Shown here: positions 45,191 through 54,130 of the stretch, piece after piece
Numbering within the stretch: the first letter of the stretch is position 1
How the letters are laid out: the number at the start of each line of letters is the position of its first letter
Source of the DNA: CAYTGM01 sp964437365
GTDB taxonomy: Bacteria > Sumerlaeota > Sumerlaeia > SLMS01
Length of the DNA stretch: 64,000 bases
Direction of reading: 5' to 3'
NCBI GenBank assembly: GCA_964437365.1
Contig: CAYTGM010000011.1
Coordinates: forward strand, 102,261-166,260
The notes under the pieces: generated by a model
Database searches by the model: none
Told to the model about the DNA's origin: nothing
The model's input: only the letters and a program-made list of their open reading frames with translations
Program-made: the position numbers and the translations under genes

Positions 45191-46660
45191 TCAGCCACTC
45201 TTGACCAGTCGCAGCCTCTTCCAGTACCCACTTTGAAACCGTCTGATACAGGTCCAGGCCAGCGAAGCAATGTAAGCGGCGACCATGCCCCAGGCGATGT
45301 AGAGCAGGGGTGTCGCGGGAAACCAACCTCTCAAACCGGCAAGGATAATGCACGGCAGCATGAGGAATAAAAGAGCATAAAACAGCGTTAGCAGCATCAC
45401 ATAGGTGGTATCTCCCGCTCCTTTCAAGACCCCGGTATAAACCAGCATCAGCGCGTCTCCGATACTGTAAACTGCAACAATGATCAGAAGGTTTTTCGCC
45501 AGAGCCAAGAGCGGAAGCCATTCCTCTTGAGGCATCCCACCTCGGAATAAACTCAAGAATGTTTCAGGAATACCCACATAGAAGTAAATGACAACCACCA
45601 TGTAGGCCATATTGATCAAAGCCGCCGTGAAGGTCATCTTCTCAACACCTTTAAAATCCCGCGCACCACATAGCTGACCCGCGAGAATCTGAACCGCATT
45701 ATGAAATCCCAACGCAGGGACGAAAAGCAGCCAGTTCAAATTCATCGCCATGTTTGACGAATGTTGAGCCGTATAGCCAAATAAACCCACAAGAAGCATG
45801 AAGACGGTAAATCCCATCAGGTCGACAATGGCCTGCACCCCCGAAGGAACTCCGAACTGCAGTAGTCTCTTGAAAAGAGGGAAATGAAATCGCCAGCCAG
45901 AAAACAGATGATAAAGAGTCGCGTGGCGTTTGTTCGTAAAGAGAAAGAGGACAAGAATCAATGAACCCGCAAAGCGCGAAATGATCGAAGCGCAGGCCGC
46001 ACCTCCTATTCCACTTGGAAAAAACAGGACTTGTTCGAAGATCATCCATGTATTGAGGCAAACATTGAGCACGCACATAATGATGCTGGAGAAAAGAACC
46101 AGTCCCGTTTGGCCAAGCCCCATGAAATAACTGAACAGCAGCATATTGAAGAGAAAAACAGGAGTGCCAAGAGCCATATAATAAAAGAACTCACCCTCGT
46201 ACTGCGGGATGTTGCCCGCATGGCCCAACCAATCGAAGAATCGATAACCCTCTGGAGCGAGCAAAAGCATCGGAACACAACTGATCAGCATCACATAAAA
46301 GGCCTGCCAGGTCATTGCACCTACCAGTTTCTCCTGTTTAGCGCCTATAAACTGGGCAACGAAGGTTGTGTTGTACATCAGCGTCTGCTGAAAGAAGATC
46401 AGCAAAGCAAAGTAGAACATTCCAGATTGCAGTGAAGCGGTAAACTGTTCCGCGTCATGCCATGACAGAAACATCTGGTCCATGAACTGGTTAATGCCAT
46501 GGACGGCATTCGCGAAGATCAGTGGAAGAGCGAGGACAAAGATGCGAAGAATGCCCGCCGGTCCACGCATGGACGGCTTCGTATAGAGGCGTACCTTGCC
46601 CCTAAGATAGACAGGCTTGCCGGGAGGAAGATTTCCAATAGGTGTTCGTCTGGGAGACAC
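45191..46660 (-). CDS. MATE-family efflux or flippase protein
   Basis: 489 residues with twelve predicted spans in two homologous halves (e.g. FVLALPLIFANAVHGINQFMDQ, LLQFGVPSGVQAIVDLMGF). The NorM/DinF branch exchanges ions for drugs or other organics; the wider MOP group also contains polysaccharide flippases. Start GTG 46660, or ATG 46570 nearer the first span. It is 13 bases downstream of a GT4-like gene on the same strand, so lipid-linked glycan export is an alternative to drug efflux. The substrate is not deducible. Confidence 0.9.
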   Translation of the reverse strand: MSPRRTPIGNLPPGKPVYLRGKVRLYTKPSMRGPAGILRIFVLALPLIFANAVHGINQFMDQMFLSWHDAEQFTASLQSGMFYFALLIFFQQTLMYNTTFVAQFIGAKQEKLVGAMTWQAFYVMLISCVPMLLLAPEGYRFFDWLGHAGNIPQYEGEFFYYMALGTPVFLFNMLLFSYFMGLGQTGLVLFSSIIMCVLNVCLNTWMIFEQVLFFPSGIGGAACASIISRFAGSLILVLFLFTNKRHATLYHLFSGWRFHFPLFKRLLQFGVPSGVQAIVDLMGFTVFMLLVGLFGYTAQHSSNMAMNLNWLLFVPALGFHNAVQILAGQLCGARDFKGVEKMTFTAALINMAYMVVVIYFYVGIPETFLSLFRGGMPQEEWLPLLALAKNLLIIVAVYSIGDALMLVYTGVLKGAGDTTYVMLLTLFYALLFLMLPCIILAGLRGWFPATPLLYIAWGMVAAYIASLAWTCIRRFQSGYWKRLRLVKSG

Positions 46661-46673
46661 GACTCAGCTCTGA

Positions 46674-48071
46674 CTATGCCTTGCGAAATGCCTGGAGAAA
46701 TAAGCGCATCAATTCTGCCAGACCAAAAAGAAGCAGAAGAACAGCACAGATTGGAAGAGCAAGAATGAAGACAACTGGTGACAAATACCAGGGACCACGG
46801 CTCTCATCTGTGAGGGGTGCTGTCGCGGCAATCTCTTGTGTCTCTTTCTTCCGATTCGCAGGTCTGCCTCTCTTCCGTGTTCTATCTTTCGGTGCTTCTG
46901 CTTTCGTGGACTCAGCAAGGGAAATGGAAACACTTCTCTCTCTTCTCTCTGGTTTCTCACACCAGTCAGCAAGAGGAGCGATCGTCTTGTCCCAGGTGAA
47001 ATGCTTTGTAACCAACTGCTGCGCATTCTCACTTCGTCTAGACAGATCCTCCTGATGAGCAAGCAGTCGCTTCAAACGCTTTCTGATTTCCTTCTCATCT
47101 TCCGGGTGAAGAGCCCAGCCTGCGTTCGCCTCTGTGATCAAGGGAGCAAGCTCATCAAAGTTGTTGTGAATGACAGGCAGTCCGGCCCAGAGGTAGGTGA
47201 TGGTTCTTGTGGGGAAGGCAAGTTCCCGCTCTGAATTTCGGCGCATCAGATCAATAGCACCACCGCAACGGCGAATCTTCTTTACAAACTCTTCGAAGGG
47301 CAGCAGTCCATGGACCTCTACACACTTGCTGCCGGAAAGCCGCTCCATCAGCGCATCAAACCTACCCTGGGATACATCTCCCGAAGGATGCGGTCCACCC
47401 ATGAAAACAAGTCGACCCTTACCTTTTTCTTCCAGCATGTCTATAAGACAATTCAAAACAAGGGAAGGATTCTGCCACGGCAGGAACATCCCCGCATAGA
47501 CAAAGGTGGAAAAGTCCCGGTCCGCTGGGATTGGCGGCAGCTCTGGGGAAACGGAAAAAGGAATCACCGGACAGAGGGGCTTGTCCGGAGTGAAACCTGC
47601 CTGGAAAAGGTAGGGGAGAAAATAGTGTCTCTGAAACTTCCCGCTGCAAACCACATAATCAGCTCGGGAAAGAGCCGAAATCTTCTCACGGATGTCTCCC
47701 GTTGGGTCGGAGCTATTCCAAAGTCGACGCTCCAGCAGGTGAGGGCCTGTGAGGTCGATTGCCACTGGACACTCGATTTCCTCTTTGCATTCCTTCAACA
47801 GGCTCCAATGTTGAAAAACGAGAATATCAGGGGATTGTTTCCTGATATATTCGGACAGATCTTTTCGCTCGAAGGTTTCAACTCCAGCGGGGAGCTGAAT
47901 CGAATCTTCATTTCCTCGGATAGCGTCCGCAGCAAAGGCGAGAGATACATCAAATTTGCCAGTTGATTTGAGACCTTCCTTCAGGCCCCACGCACGCAGG
48001 CCTGCTCCAGAGGAAGGAAAGTTTGCCAGCGGAACCGGGTCTGTTGTTAGAACCAAAACTCTCGTTGTCAT
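46674..48071 (-). CDS. GT4-like glycosyltransferase with C-terminal membrane anchor
   Basis: 465 residues. The first ~375 form a GT-B glycosyltransferase: N-terminal SSGAGLRAWGLKEGL, then FVYAGMFLPWQNPSLVL, RLVFMGGPHPSG, VEVHGLLPFEEF and the late region FPTRTITYLWAGLPVI. A basic, low-complexity linker (~385-420, with RTRKRGRPANRKKE) follows. The protein ends with one hydrophobic helix and a basic tail, a C-terminal anchor unusual for GT4 enzymes. It heads a two-gene run with the MATE protein. The sugar donor and acceptor are unknown. Confidence 0.85.
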   Translation of the reverse strand: MTTRVLVLTTDPVPLANFPSSGAGLRAWGLKEGLKSTGKFDVSLAFAADAIRGNEDSIQLPAGVETFERKDLSEYIRKQSPDILVFQHWSLLKECKEEIECPVAIDLTGPHLLERRLWNSSDPTGDIREKISALSRADYVVCSGKFQRHYFLPYLFQAGFTPDKPLCPVIPFSVSPELPPIPADRDFSTFVYAGMFLPWQNPSLVLNCLIDMLEEKGKGRLVFMGGPHPSGDVSQGRFDALMERLSGSKCVEVHGLLPFEEFVKKIRRCGGAIDLMRRNSERELAFPTRTITYLWAGLPVIHNNFDELAPLITEANAGWALHPEDEKEIRKRLKRLLAHQEDLSRRSENAQQLVTKHFTWDKTIAPLADWCEKPERRERSVSISLAESTKAEAPKDRTRKRGRPANRKKETQEIAATAPLTDESRGPWYLSPVVFILALPICAVLLLLFGLAELMRLFLQAFRKA

Positions 48072-48198
48072 CTTAATCTAAGCCCCTGATACCATTTTCT
48101 TGGTGAGCATGAATTGTAACTGTGCCTTGCTGAGAATTACTTTGTAACTTCCTGTAACCTGAGAGCAATGCTTACTCATCCGAATCGGTGGAAAACAG

Positions 48199-48846
48199 AT
48201 GAAACGTGAAAGACAGATAGATCAGGCGTGGCGCGAGCACGAGCGGCAAGGCGTCAAACATCTCCGCCGATCAGTACCCCTTTTTCGAGAAACGATCAGA
48301 AAAGTGGGAAGCCTCGATTTGCAGCTGAGACCGGCAGATTACCACCAGCTTTGTAAGGCCGTCGTGGGACAGCAGCTTTCGATTCTCGCAGCCGCCTCCA
48401 TCAATCAGAGGTTCACATTAGCGGTTTCCAGGAATGCCAGGAAACGTTGCCGCCCTCAGGATATTCTTGAGAAAGCACCGGAAGAGTTGCGAGAAGTTGG
48501 ACTTTCTTTCGCCAAGATTCGAACGGTGCAGGGGCTTGCAGAATTCTGGCTCGAACATAAACTTTCCAGCCAGAGACTTATCAGGATGCCAGACGAAGAA
48601 CTGATCGAGCTGCTGACCCAGGTTAAAGGCATCGGTCCCTGGACCGTTAAGATGTTTCTGATGTTCTCTCTTGGCCGCCCGAATGTTCTTCCCTTTGAAG
48701 ACCTGGGACTGCGTGCAGGTATCAAGAAGATCTACGAACTGGATGAAATGCCGAAAATCAAAGAAGCCGAAGAAATTGGGAACGAATGGATGCCTTATGC
48801 ATCTATTGCCACCCATTATTGCTGGCGGATTCTGCAGGTTGATTAG
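48199..48846 (+). CDS. DNA-3-methyladenine glycosylase II-like (AlkA-type)
   Basis: 215 residues of the HhH-GPD superfamily, the short AlkA form without the N-terminal beta domain. It excises alkylated purines by N-glycosyl cleavage in base-excision repair. Visible: VVGQQLSILAAASI, the helix-hairpin-helix LLTQVKGIGPWTVKMFLMF, and the catalytic aspartate Asp168 in LPFEDLGLRAGI. A late ...WMPYASIATHYCWRIL tail is also typical. It is monocistronic; a hairpin follows the stop. Confidence 0.92.
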   Translation: MKRERQIDQAWREHERQGVKHLRRSVPLFRETIRKVGSLDLQLRPADYHQLCKAVVGQQLSILAAASINQRFTLAVSRNARKRCRPQDILEKAPEELREVGLSFAKIRTVQGLAEFWLEHKLSSQRLIRMPDEELIELLTQVKGIGPWTVKMFLMFSLGRPNVLPFEDLGLRAGIKKIYELDEMPKIKEAEEIGNEWMPYASIATHYCWRILQVD

Positions 48847-48861
48847 TTCTGTGGAAAATAA

Positions 48862-48888
48862 GCAGGCTCACTGCAAGAGTGAGCCCGA
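48862..48888. terminator. Bidirectional hairpin between convergent genes
   Basis: GGCTCACT (48865-48872) and AGTGAGCC (48878-48885) form a perfect 8-base stem with loop GCAAG. The minus-strand side is followed by TGCTTATTTT. It can serve both the glycosylase gene (plus) and the small ABM-like gene (minus). Confidence 0.6.
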
Positions 48889-48925
48889 TTGATAGATCTA
48901 TAAGGCAAGATAAACGGGGGAGTGT

Positions 48926-49237
48926 TTATCCTGAGAAGTGTCCTGAAACGTAAACTTCCTGACCAGGAAGGAGATTCACAGGACCTGCGTGATATTTACG
49001 GTAGAATTCTGCGACGGCACTGTCATTTTCCCACGCCATGGTCACAAAGAAAGTTCTTTCGGGGTCTTCGATCTGGAAGGAATCGATCGCTTCCGATGAA
49101 ACATCCTCTGGGGAAAAGTAGCTGGCCCAAAGATGCCCTGGGTGTTTTCTCGCAGCTGCAATCCACTTGTCCAGTGTTCTGCGTGCTGCTTCTGCCTGGC
49201 CGTGCTTGACGACCGTTTTAATGACTTCAACATACAT
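48926..49237 (-). CDS. Small dimeric alpha/beta-barrel (ABM-like) protein
   Basis: 103 residues from ATG 49237, supported by GAGAGG ten bases upstream; the frame extends to GTG 49390 but the extra residues are low-complexity. MYVEVIKTVVKHGQAEAARRTLDKWIAAA (given in part) followed by two beta strands and TFFVTMAWENDSAVAEFYRK fits the ferredoxin-like antibiotic-biosynthesis-monooxygenase superfamily. Many members are small monooxygenases or heme-degrading enzymes, and many have no known role. A promoter-like pair lies at 49469-49496. The function is unknown. Confidence 0.6.
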   Translation of the reverse strand: MYVEVIKTVVKHGQAEAARRTLDKWIAAARKHPGHLWASYFSPEDVSSEAIDSFQIEDPERTFFVTMAWENDSAVAEFYRKYHAGPVNLLPGQEVYVSGHFSG

Positions 49238-49468
49238 GATGTCAGGCCTCTCAATGTATTCGGGTTCATTGAAACCCGTGTTCTGCGAGCTCGTTAATCC
49301 TCCCAGGAATGAATGGAAGTAAGTACTTCGATCAGAACGATTTGAGCTCTTCTTCGGTGGTTCTCCGGGGCGGGTGGTGAGGACGATCACCCCGGTGGAG
49401 CGGGGGACTTACTGGAAAGAGATGACGGAAATCAATGTTTTTTACACAAAACGGTTAAAAAAACCTTA

Positions 49469-49496
49469 ATAATCTTACAAATCCGACCCCTGTCAA
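49469..49496 (-). promoter_or_regulatory. Candidate sigma-70 promoter for the ABM-like gene
   Basis: On the minus strand, TTGACA (49496-49491), a 16-base spacer, then GATTAT (49474-49469), which matches four of six -10 positions. The implied leader is about 225 bases, which is long, so other elements may lie within it. Confidence 0.4.
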
Positions 49497-49515
49497 GGTT
49501 TCTCGACGGATTTGA

Positions 49516-49539
49516 CGGAGAAAATTAACATTTTCTCCG
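49516..49539. repeat. Perfect inverted repeat in the ABM-like upstream region
   Basis: CGGAGAAAA (49516-49524) and TTTTCTCCG (49531-49539) around TTAACA. A T-run is part of the arm itself, so on the plus strand it could act as a weak terminator. Just upstream of the minus-strand -35 it could equally be an operator. Confidence 0.5.
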
Positions 49540-49859
49540 ACCGATCAGCCTTGTCCATCTAAAGGCTCTCAAGTTCGCTCCCATGATCACTTAAAGAGGC
49601 TCCTTCCAACTCCGAGAAACATCTATTTGATAAAAGAATCTTTCTTTCATCATCACGATTTCTTCTCGTGCTGGCCTTGATGAAAATCACTCCCGTGACG
49701 GGGCAGAAGAGAGACGCGAGGCCTTTTTAGATGGAGACCCCCAGGCTTTCTCAGCATGTCTTTCAGCCAGCCCATCTCTGGTTAAATCTCCTTACGTAGT
49801 CGGGCCCATGTCCTTCCCGCGGTAAGGTTGCTGAAGTTAAAGGGGACGGCCATTGACGA

Positions 49860-50061
49860 GCATTCACAAAGGGGGACATGCACCGCATCGATACCCTCCA
49901 GGGACGATGCCGGAGCGATGTCGGAGCGATCCAGGTCCGATCGGCATCGAACCGACAACGCACAGGCAACGTCGCGACATCAATCCGGGCGATCCTTTGA
50001 AACTGGCCATCACCGCCGGCGACCAGGGAACCGGGATTGACCTCAACGCTCCCCTGAAGCG
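49860..50061. other. GC-rich block with interleaved inverted repeats, no recognised gene
   Basis: This stretch is clearly richer in C+G than its surroundings. It contains tandem CGATGCCGGAG/CGATGTCGGAG units. CGATGCCG (49905-49912) matches CGGCATCG (49942-49949), and TGTCGG (49919-49924) matches CCGACA (49952-49957), an a-b-a'-b' order that could form a pseudoknot. No RNA family was recognised. Open frames on both strands look non-coding by composition. Confidence 0.35.
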
Positions 50062-51945
50062 TTGATTCGTGGGACTTCACATCCCGCCCACGTAAAGGCC
50101 ACTTTCCTCTTGGAACTCTTTTCACATCTTCTTCCATTCATCCTCCAGGTCGCACTGTTAAGTCTTGGCGGGCTTACTCTCCATTATCTGGTTTCGGCGA
50201 AGACTGATGGGGAGAGCGGGCACACCTCTCAAGCTTTCTCAGGGTGGTTTGTCCCTTCGTTCACCTGGGGCGCTGGTCTCTACGGGTTTCTTGCGGGCAT
50301 TTTCTGCCATCTGAAATGTGATCTGCTGTTTCTCACCCTTCCAGTCCTTCCTCTCGCGCTCTACGGGTTGTTTCTCCTGTCAAGGGGCAGAGTGAAACCG
50401 CGGAACGCACTCTGTATATATCCTTCTTCTCTCATTGAGTGGCTCCCGCTCCTTCTTGTAGGTCTCCTCTCTTTCTTTTTCTATCTGGGGACACTCACAC
50501 CAGAGATACGCTACGACTCAATGGTTTATCATCTGTCTGTTCCACAGCTCTGGCTGAACTGGGGGCGAATGATCGAGCTCCCTGAGAATGGGCACTCCTA
50601 CTTTCCTTATGGATATGAAATGCTCTATACATGGTCGCTGGCACTTGGAAGTGACTCCTCAGCGAAAGGGCTCCACTGGCTGGCAGGTCTCGCGGGAGCA
50701 TGGTGGGTTGGAAGATCTGCAAATTTATTGAATCTGAATGGCGTCTATGCAGTCGCGCTCTTCTACTTTTTGCCGGCTATCGGATTTCTTTCTTCAACAA
50801 CCTATGCGGATATGGCGACGGGTATGTTTGGTCTTGCTTGTGTATCCTTTATTTTAGAGGCGATGAGAAGTGGGTTTCAATCAAAGCGACTATTCGCAAT
50901 GGGAGCAATGCTGGGGTTCGCACTCGCCACAAAGTATTCCGCTTTCGCCTTTCTCGGGGTTCCTATCCCTCTTTTTCTGATCATTGTTCTTAAGGGGAAT
51001 ATCAAAAAGCTCTTTCTTGTCGGGGTTGTTGCATTTCTGCCACTTACGCCCTGGCTTGGCCGGAATATCATCTATACAGGAAACCCCGTTGCACCCTTGT
51101 TGATTTCCGTTCTGGGTCCTGAAAGTGCCCGGGGAAGCGAGTTGGACGGGAATTGGGGAGCTGAGTCAAAATCAGAGGAAAGTTCTCCTGCAATCGCTCC
51201 ACTCTGGCAATATGGTTCACATCTTTTTCGTCAAAAGTATATTCATTCCCTACTCGGGCTCTTCTTCTTTGTTCTCCTTGTCCTGAACTATAAGAGGCGA
51301 TTCCCGACGGGCCTCGAAAAGAATGTCTTCATGAGTCTCGGTGGGTTACTTGTATTTATGTATATTATTGAAGCTTTTGCTACAGCGACGCACCGAGACG
51401 GGCGATATGCCTTCACGAGCATGGGAGTCGGTTCCATTCTCATACTGGCTGGAAGTGCCTTCCTTGCTGAGGCAAGTCAAAGAAAGTGGATCAACCATCT
51501 ACCACTGGCAATGATTCTCTTTCTTTCACCGATAACCGTGACGGATTACCTGAGATCAATGGATGACCTGGGAGAGTCCTGGAGTCCTGTCCTCAAGGAC
51601 GATGAGCGAAACGACTACCGGTTTCCGGATCATGAGCAATGGCTGGCAATTGAAACTGCGCTGGCCAGGGAAAATGCAGGCAGGGTTATCGGTATGAATT
51701 ATCCTTCAAAGCACCTTTATTTTTATCTCAGTATCCCCATGAGGAACAGTATTATAGACAGTGCGGGCTCAAGGTCGGCCTCGCCAGAAGATATTCATCG
51801 GGCCTTTGTTGAAGAAGGGTTTACACATCTTGTGGGAAACAACTGTAACCCGGGTTTTGATATCTCTGCGTGGGACTTTTTCCTTCAAGATGGATCCCTG
51901 GTGCAGAAGGACAATGACCTCGGATTCTGGCGAATCATCAAGTAG
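50062..51945 (+). CDS. Polytopic membrane protein, GT-C (GT39/ArnT-like) fold
   Basis: Up to 627 residues; TTG 50062 is the longest start, and TTG 50113 also fits the first span. About twelve spans are visible, with a large soluble C-terminal domain (~510-627). The first periplasmic loop has YDSMVYHLSVPQLWL and the second YFPYGYEMLYTW, as in GT-C enzymes, where the acidic residue after span 1 is catalytic and the donor is a polyprenyl-phosphate sugar. The Asp in EIRYDS fills that place. The C-terminal domain (RVIGMNYPSKHLYFYL) looks like a periplasmic subdomain. A UDP-sugar dehydrogenase gene follows, so glycan decoration at the cell surface is likely. Confidence 0.75.
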   Translation: MIRGTSHPAHVKATFLLELFSHLLPFILQVALLSLGGLTLHYLVSAKTDGESGHTSQAFSGWFVPSFTWGAGLYGFLAGIFCHLKCDLLFLTLPVLPLALYGLFLLSRGRVKPRNALCIYPSSLIEWLPLLLVGLLSFFFYLGTLTPEIRYDSMVYHLSVPQLWLNWGRMIELPENGHSYFPYGYEMLYTWSLALGSDSSAKGLHWLAGLAGAWWVGRSANLLNLNGVYAVALFYFLPAIGFLSSTTYADMATGMFGLACVSFILEAMRSGFQSKRLFAMGAMLGFALATKYSAFAFLGVPIPLFLIIVLKGNIKKLFLVGVVAFLPLTPWLGRNIIYTGNPVAPLLISVLGPESARGSELDGNWGAESKSEESSPAIAPLWQYGSHLFRQKYIHSLLGLFFFVLLVLNYKRRFPTGLEKNVFMSLGGLLVFMYIIEAFATATHRDGRYAFTSMGVGSILILAGSAFLAEASQRKWINHLPLAMILFLSPITVTDYLRSMDDLGESWSPVLKDDERNDYRFPDHEQWLAIETALARENAGRVIGMNYPSKHLYFYLSIPMRNSIIDSAGSRSASPEDIHRAFVEEGFTHLVGNNCNPGFDISAWDFFLQDGSLVQKDNDLGFWRIIK

Positions 51946-52124
51946 ATAAGATCGGGTTCTTGGTGGCGCCTGGAGAGAGGCATGGAACCATACATGAAGG
52001 CGAATGGCAAAGAGCAAAACATAATGACGACCTATTATCACTTGCGGCCAGCGTGAGATGATTTCATTGAGTGGGCTTGTCGTCTTTATGACGAATTATA
52101 ACTTTCCGATGGATCGAAACCTCT

Positions 52125-53444
52125 ATGTACGATCAGCTATTGAAGAAAATCGAAGCAAAGGATGCCGTTGTTGGCGTTGTGGGACTCGGCTACGTTGGCC
52201 TGCCCCTTATTTCACTGTTTTCAAGCAAAGGTTTTTCCGTTGTCGGCATAGACATCGATCCCGCAAAAGTGGACCAGTTGCAGTCGGGGAAATCGTATAT
52301 CGCCTATATTCCTGACGATCGTATACAGGAAATTAATGCCACCGGGAAGTTTCAGGCAACGACAGACTTTGCCAAGGTTTCCGAATGTGATGCGATCCTT
52401 CTCTGTATTCCGACGCCGCTAACGAAGAATCGCGAGCCGGAGATGAAGTACATCGAAGGAACTGGCAGGAGTATGGCACCTTATCTTCGCAAAGGGCAGT
52501 TGGTTGCTCTTGAGTCGACTACTTATCCAGGAACAACCGAAGAGATACTTGTCCCACTTCTGGAAAAAGGCTCTGGGTTGAAAGCTGGCGAAGACTTCTT
52601 CGTGGCCTATTCTCCCGAGCGCGAGGATCCTAATAATAAGAGTTATCATACGGGCAATATTCCAAAGGTTGTCGGTGCGATGAGCCAGGAAGGCTGCGAG
52701 GTTGCCTGTGCTCTGTATAGAAGTGTGATTGAGAAGGTTGTTCCGGTTTCCAGTTGTGCTGCCGCAGAGGCAACAAAGCTTGTCGAGAATATTTTTCGCT
52801 GCGTGAATATCGCCATGGTCAATGAACTGAAAATGGTCTTTCAGCGCATGGGTATAGATATCTGGGAAGTTGTGAATGCTGCCTCAACTAAACCGTTTGG
52901 CTATATGCCCTTTTATCCCGGTCCGGGACTGGGTGGTCACTGCATTCCCATTGATCCCTTCTACCTTACCTGGAAGGCCCGAGAGTACGATATGCCAACC
53001 AAGTTTATTGAACTCGCTGGCGAGATTAACACGCACATGCCTTACTATGTCGTCACACGGGTCATGGACGCTCTCAATGATCACGGTAAAGCACTCAAAG
53101 GGAGCAAGATCCTTCTTGTAGGACTCGCCTACAAAAAAGATGTAGATGATCTACGGGAGAGTCCGACGTTAAAGCTCATTGAGCTGCTTGAAGGACGCGG
53201 TGCTGAAACCTCATACCATGATGACTATATACCAAGCATTAAGCCCACACGCGAGTACTCCCACTTGCAAGGGCGCAAGAGCACGCCTCTTGAAAAAGCC
53301 GATGAATTTGACTGTGTTGTCGTTTCAACAAATCATACATATATCAACTTTGACGAGCTGGCAAAGCGCTCCAAGCTGATTGTTGATACCAGGAATGCGA
53401 TCTCAGAGGAGAGGCAAAAGGATTCTCACGTCTATAAGTCGTGA
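52125..53444 (+). CDS. wbpA: UDP-N-acetyl-D-glucosamine (UDP-sugar) 6-dehydrogenase
   Basis: 439 residues of the UDP-glucose/GDP-mannose dehydrogenase family, WbpA/WecC-like. It oxidises C6 of a UDP-sugar twice with NAD. Motifs: NAD loop VVGVVGLGYVGLPL, ALESTTYPGTTEE, YSPEREDPNNK, KLVENIFRCVNIAMVNEL, and catalytic Cys273 in GPGLGGHCIPIDPFY, then a C-terminal domain with GLAYKKDVDDLRESP. The PFGYMPFYPGPG stretch is closer to UDP-GlcNAc dehydrogenases than to UDP-Glc ones. It supplies a uronic acid for surface glycans. Its stop abuts the convergent yggS stop. Confidence 0.92.
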   Translation: MYDQLLKKIEAKDAVVGVVGLGYVGLPLISLFSSKGFSVVGIDIDPAKVDQLQSGKSYIAYIPDDRIQEINATGKFQATTDFAKVSECDAILLCIPTPLTKNREPEMKYIEGTGRSMAPYLRKGQLVALESTTYPGTTEEILVPLLEKGSGLKAGEDFFVAYSPEREDPNNKSYHTGNIPKVVGAMSQEGCEVACALYRSVIEKVVPVSSCAAAEATKLVENIFRCVNIAMVNELKMVFQRMGIDIWEVVNAASTKPFGYMPFYPGPGLGGHCIPIDPFYLTWKAREYDMPTKFIELAGEINTHMPYYVVTRVMDALNDHGKALKGSKILLVGLAYKKDVDDLRESPTLKLIELLEGRGAETSYHDDYIPSIKPTREYSHLQGRKSTPLEKADEFDCVVVSTNHTYINFDELAKRSKLIVDTRNAISEERQKDSHVYKS

Positions 53445-54119
53445 TTACTCTTCTTCGAACAAAGCTGTTCCAATGCGGACCATGGTGGCGCCTTCTTCAA
53501 TCGCCACAGCAAAATCATTCGTCATACCCATGGAGAGATGAGGGAGCGCATGGCCTGTCTTTTCGGTAAGCTCGTCCCTCAGTCGTCTCAAGCTCTTAAA
53601 GACCGGACGACTTGTTTCTGGATCGTCAGAGTACGGTGCCATGCACATGAGGCCCTGAACCGAAAGCTTTTGCATCTCAAGTGTCGCTTTCAGGAAATCC
53701 AGAGCTTCTGAAGTTTCAGCTCCGTACTTCTGATCTTCGCCAGATATATTGAACTGCAGAAGTATGTTGAGAGGTTTCTCGACCTCTTTCTTTTCCCAGG
53801 TTTTTTGAAGTGCCTCGGCGAGATCCAGTCGATCAACAGAATGTACCCAGTCAAATAATCCTGGTAGATACTTCGTCTTGTTCGTCTGTACGTGTCCGAT
53901 AAAGTGCCAGCAAATATCACGGGGCAGTTCCGGCAAACGCTTCCGTGCATCCTGAACACGGTTTTCAGCCATATGGCGTTGTCCAAGCGTGTATAGCTCG
54001 TTGACTGCTTCCAACGGACGTTTTTTTGTGACCGCGATAAGTTCAATCTCAGATCTTGACCGACCTGCTTTCTCGCAGGCTGCTTGAACACGTTGCTCGA
54101 TTTTTTCCAGAAAGACCAT
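53445..54119 (-). CDS. yggS: Pyridoxal phosphate homeostasis protein (YggS family)
   Basis: A 224-residue single-domain PLP barrel. The cofactor lysine is Lys32 in ELIAVTKKRP; RHMAENRVQDARKR, WHFIGHVQTNK and LSMGMTNDFAVAIEEGATMVRIG match the family. It buffers free PLP and affects amino-acid metabolism, and no enzymatic activity has been shown for the family. It lies 11 bases downstream of trpE on the same strand. Confidence 0.95.
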   Translation of the reverse strand: MVFLEKIEQRVQAACEKAGRSRSEIELIAVTKKRPLEAVNELYTLGQRHMAENRVQDARKRLPELPRDICWHFIGHVQTNKTKYLPGLFDWVHSVDRLDLAEALQKTWEKKEVEKPLNILLQFNISGEDQKYGAETSEALDFLKATLEMQKLSVQGLMCMAPYSDDPETSRPVFKSLRRLRDELTEKTGHALPHLSMGMTNDFAVAIEEGATMVRIGTALFEEE

Positions 54120-54130
54120 ATATTGCCGCG

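Noticed and set aside
49498..49545. Resemblance of the GACGG-containing stretch to a tmRNA 5' end
   Set aside because: Only a few bases match; no tag frame, acceptor arm or partner sequence was found nearby.
49763..50137. A 124-codon minus-strand frame and two ~70-codon plus-strand frames across the GC-rich block
   Set aside because: The frames exist because stop codons are rare in GC-rich DNA; they overlap the GT-C gene start and match no family.
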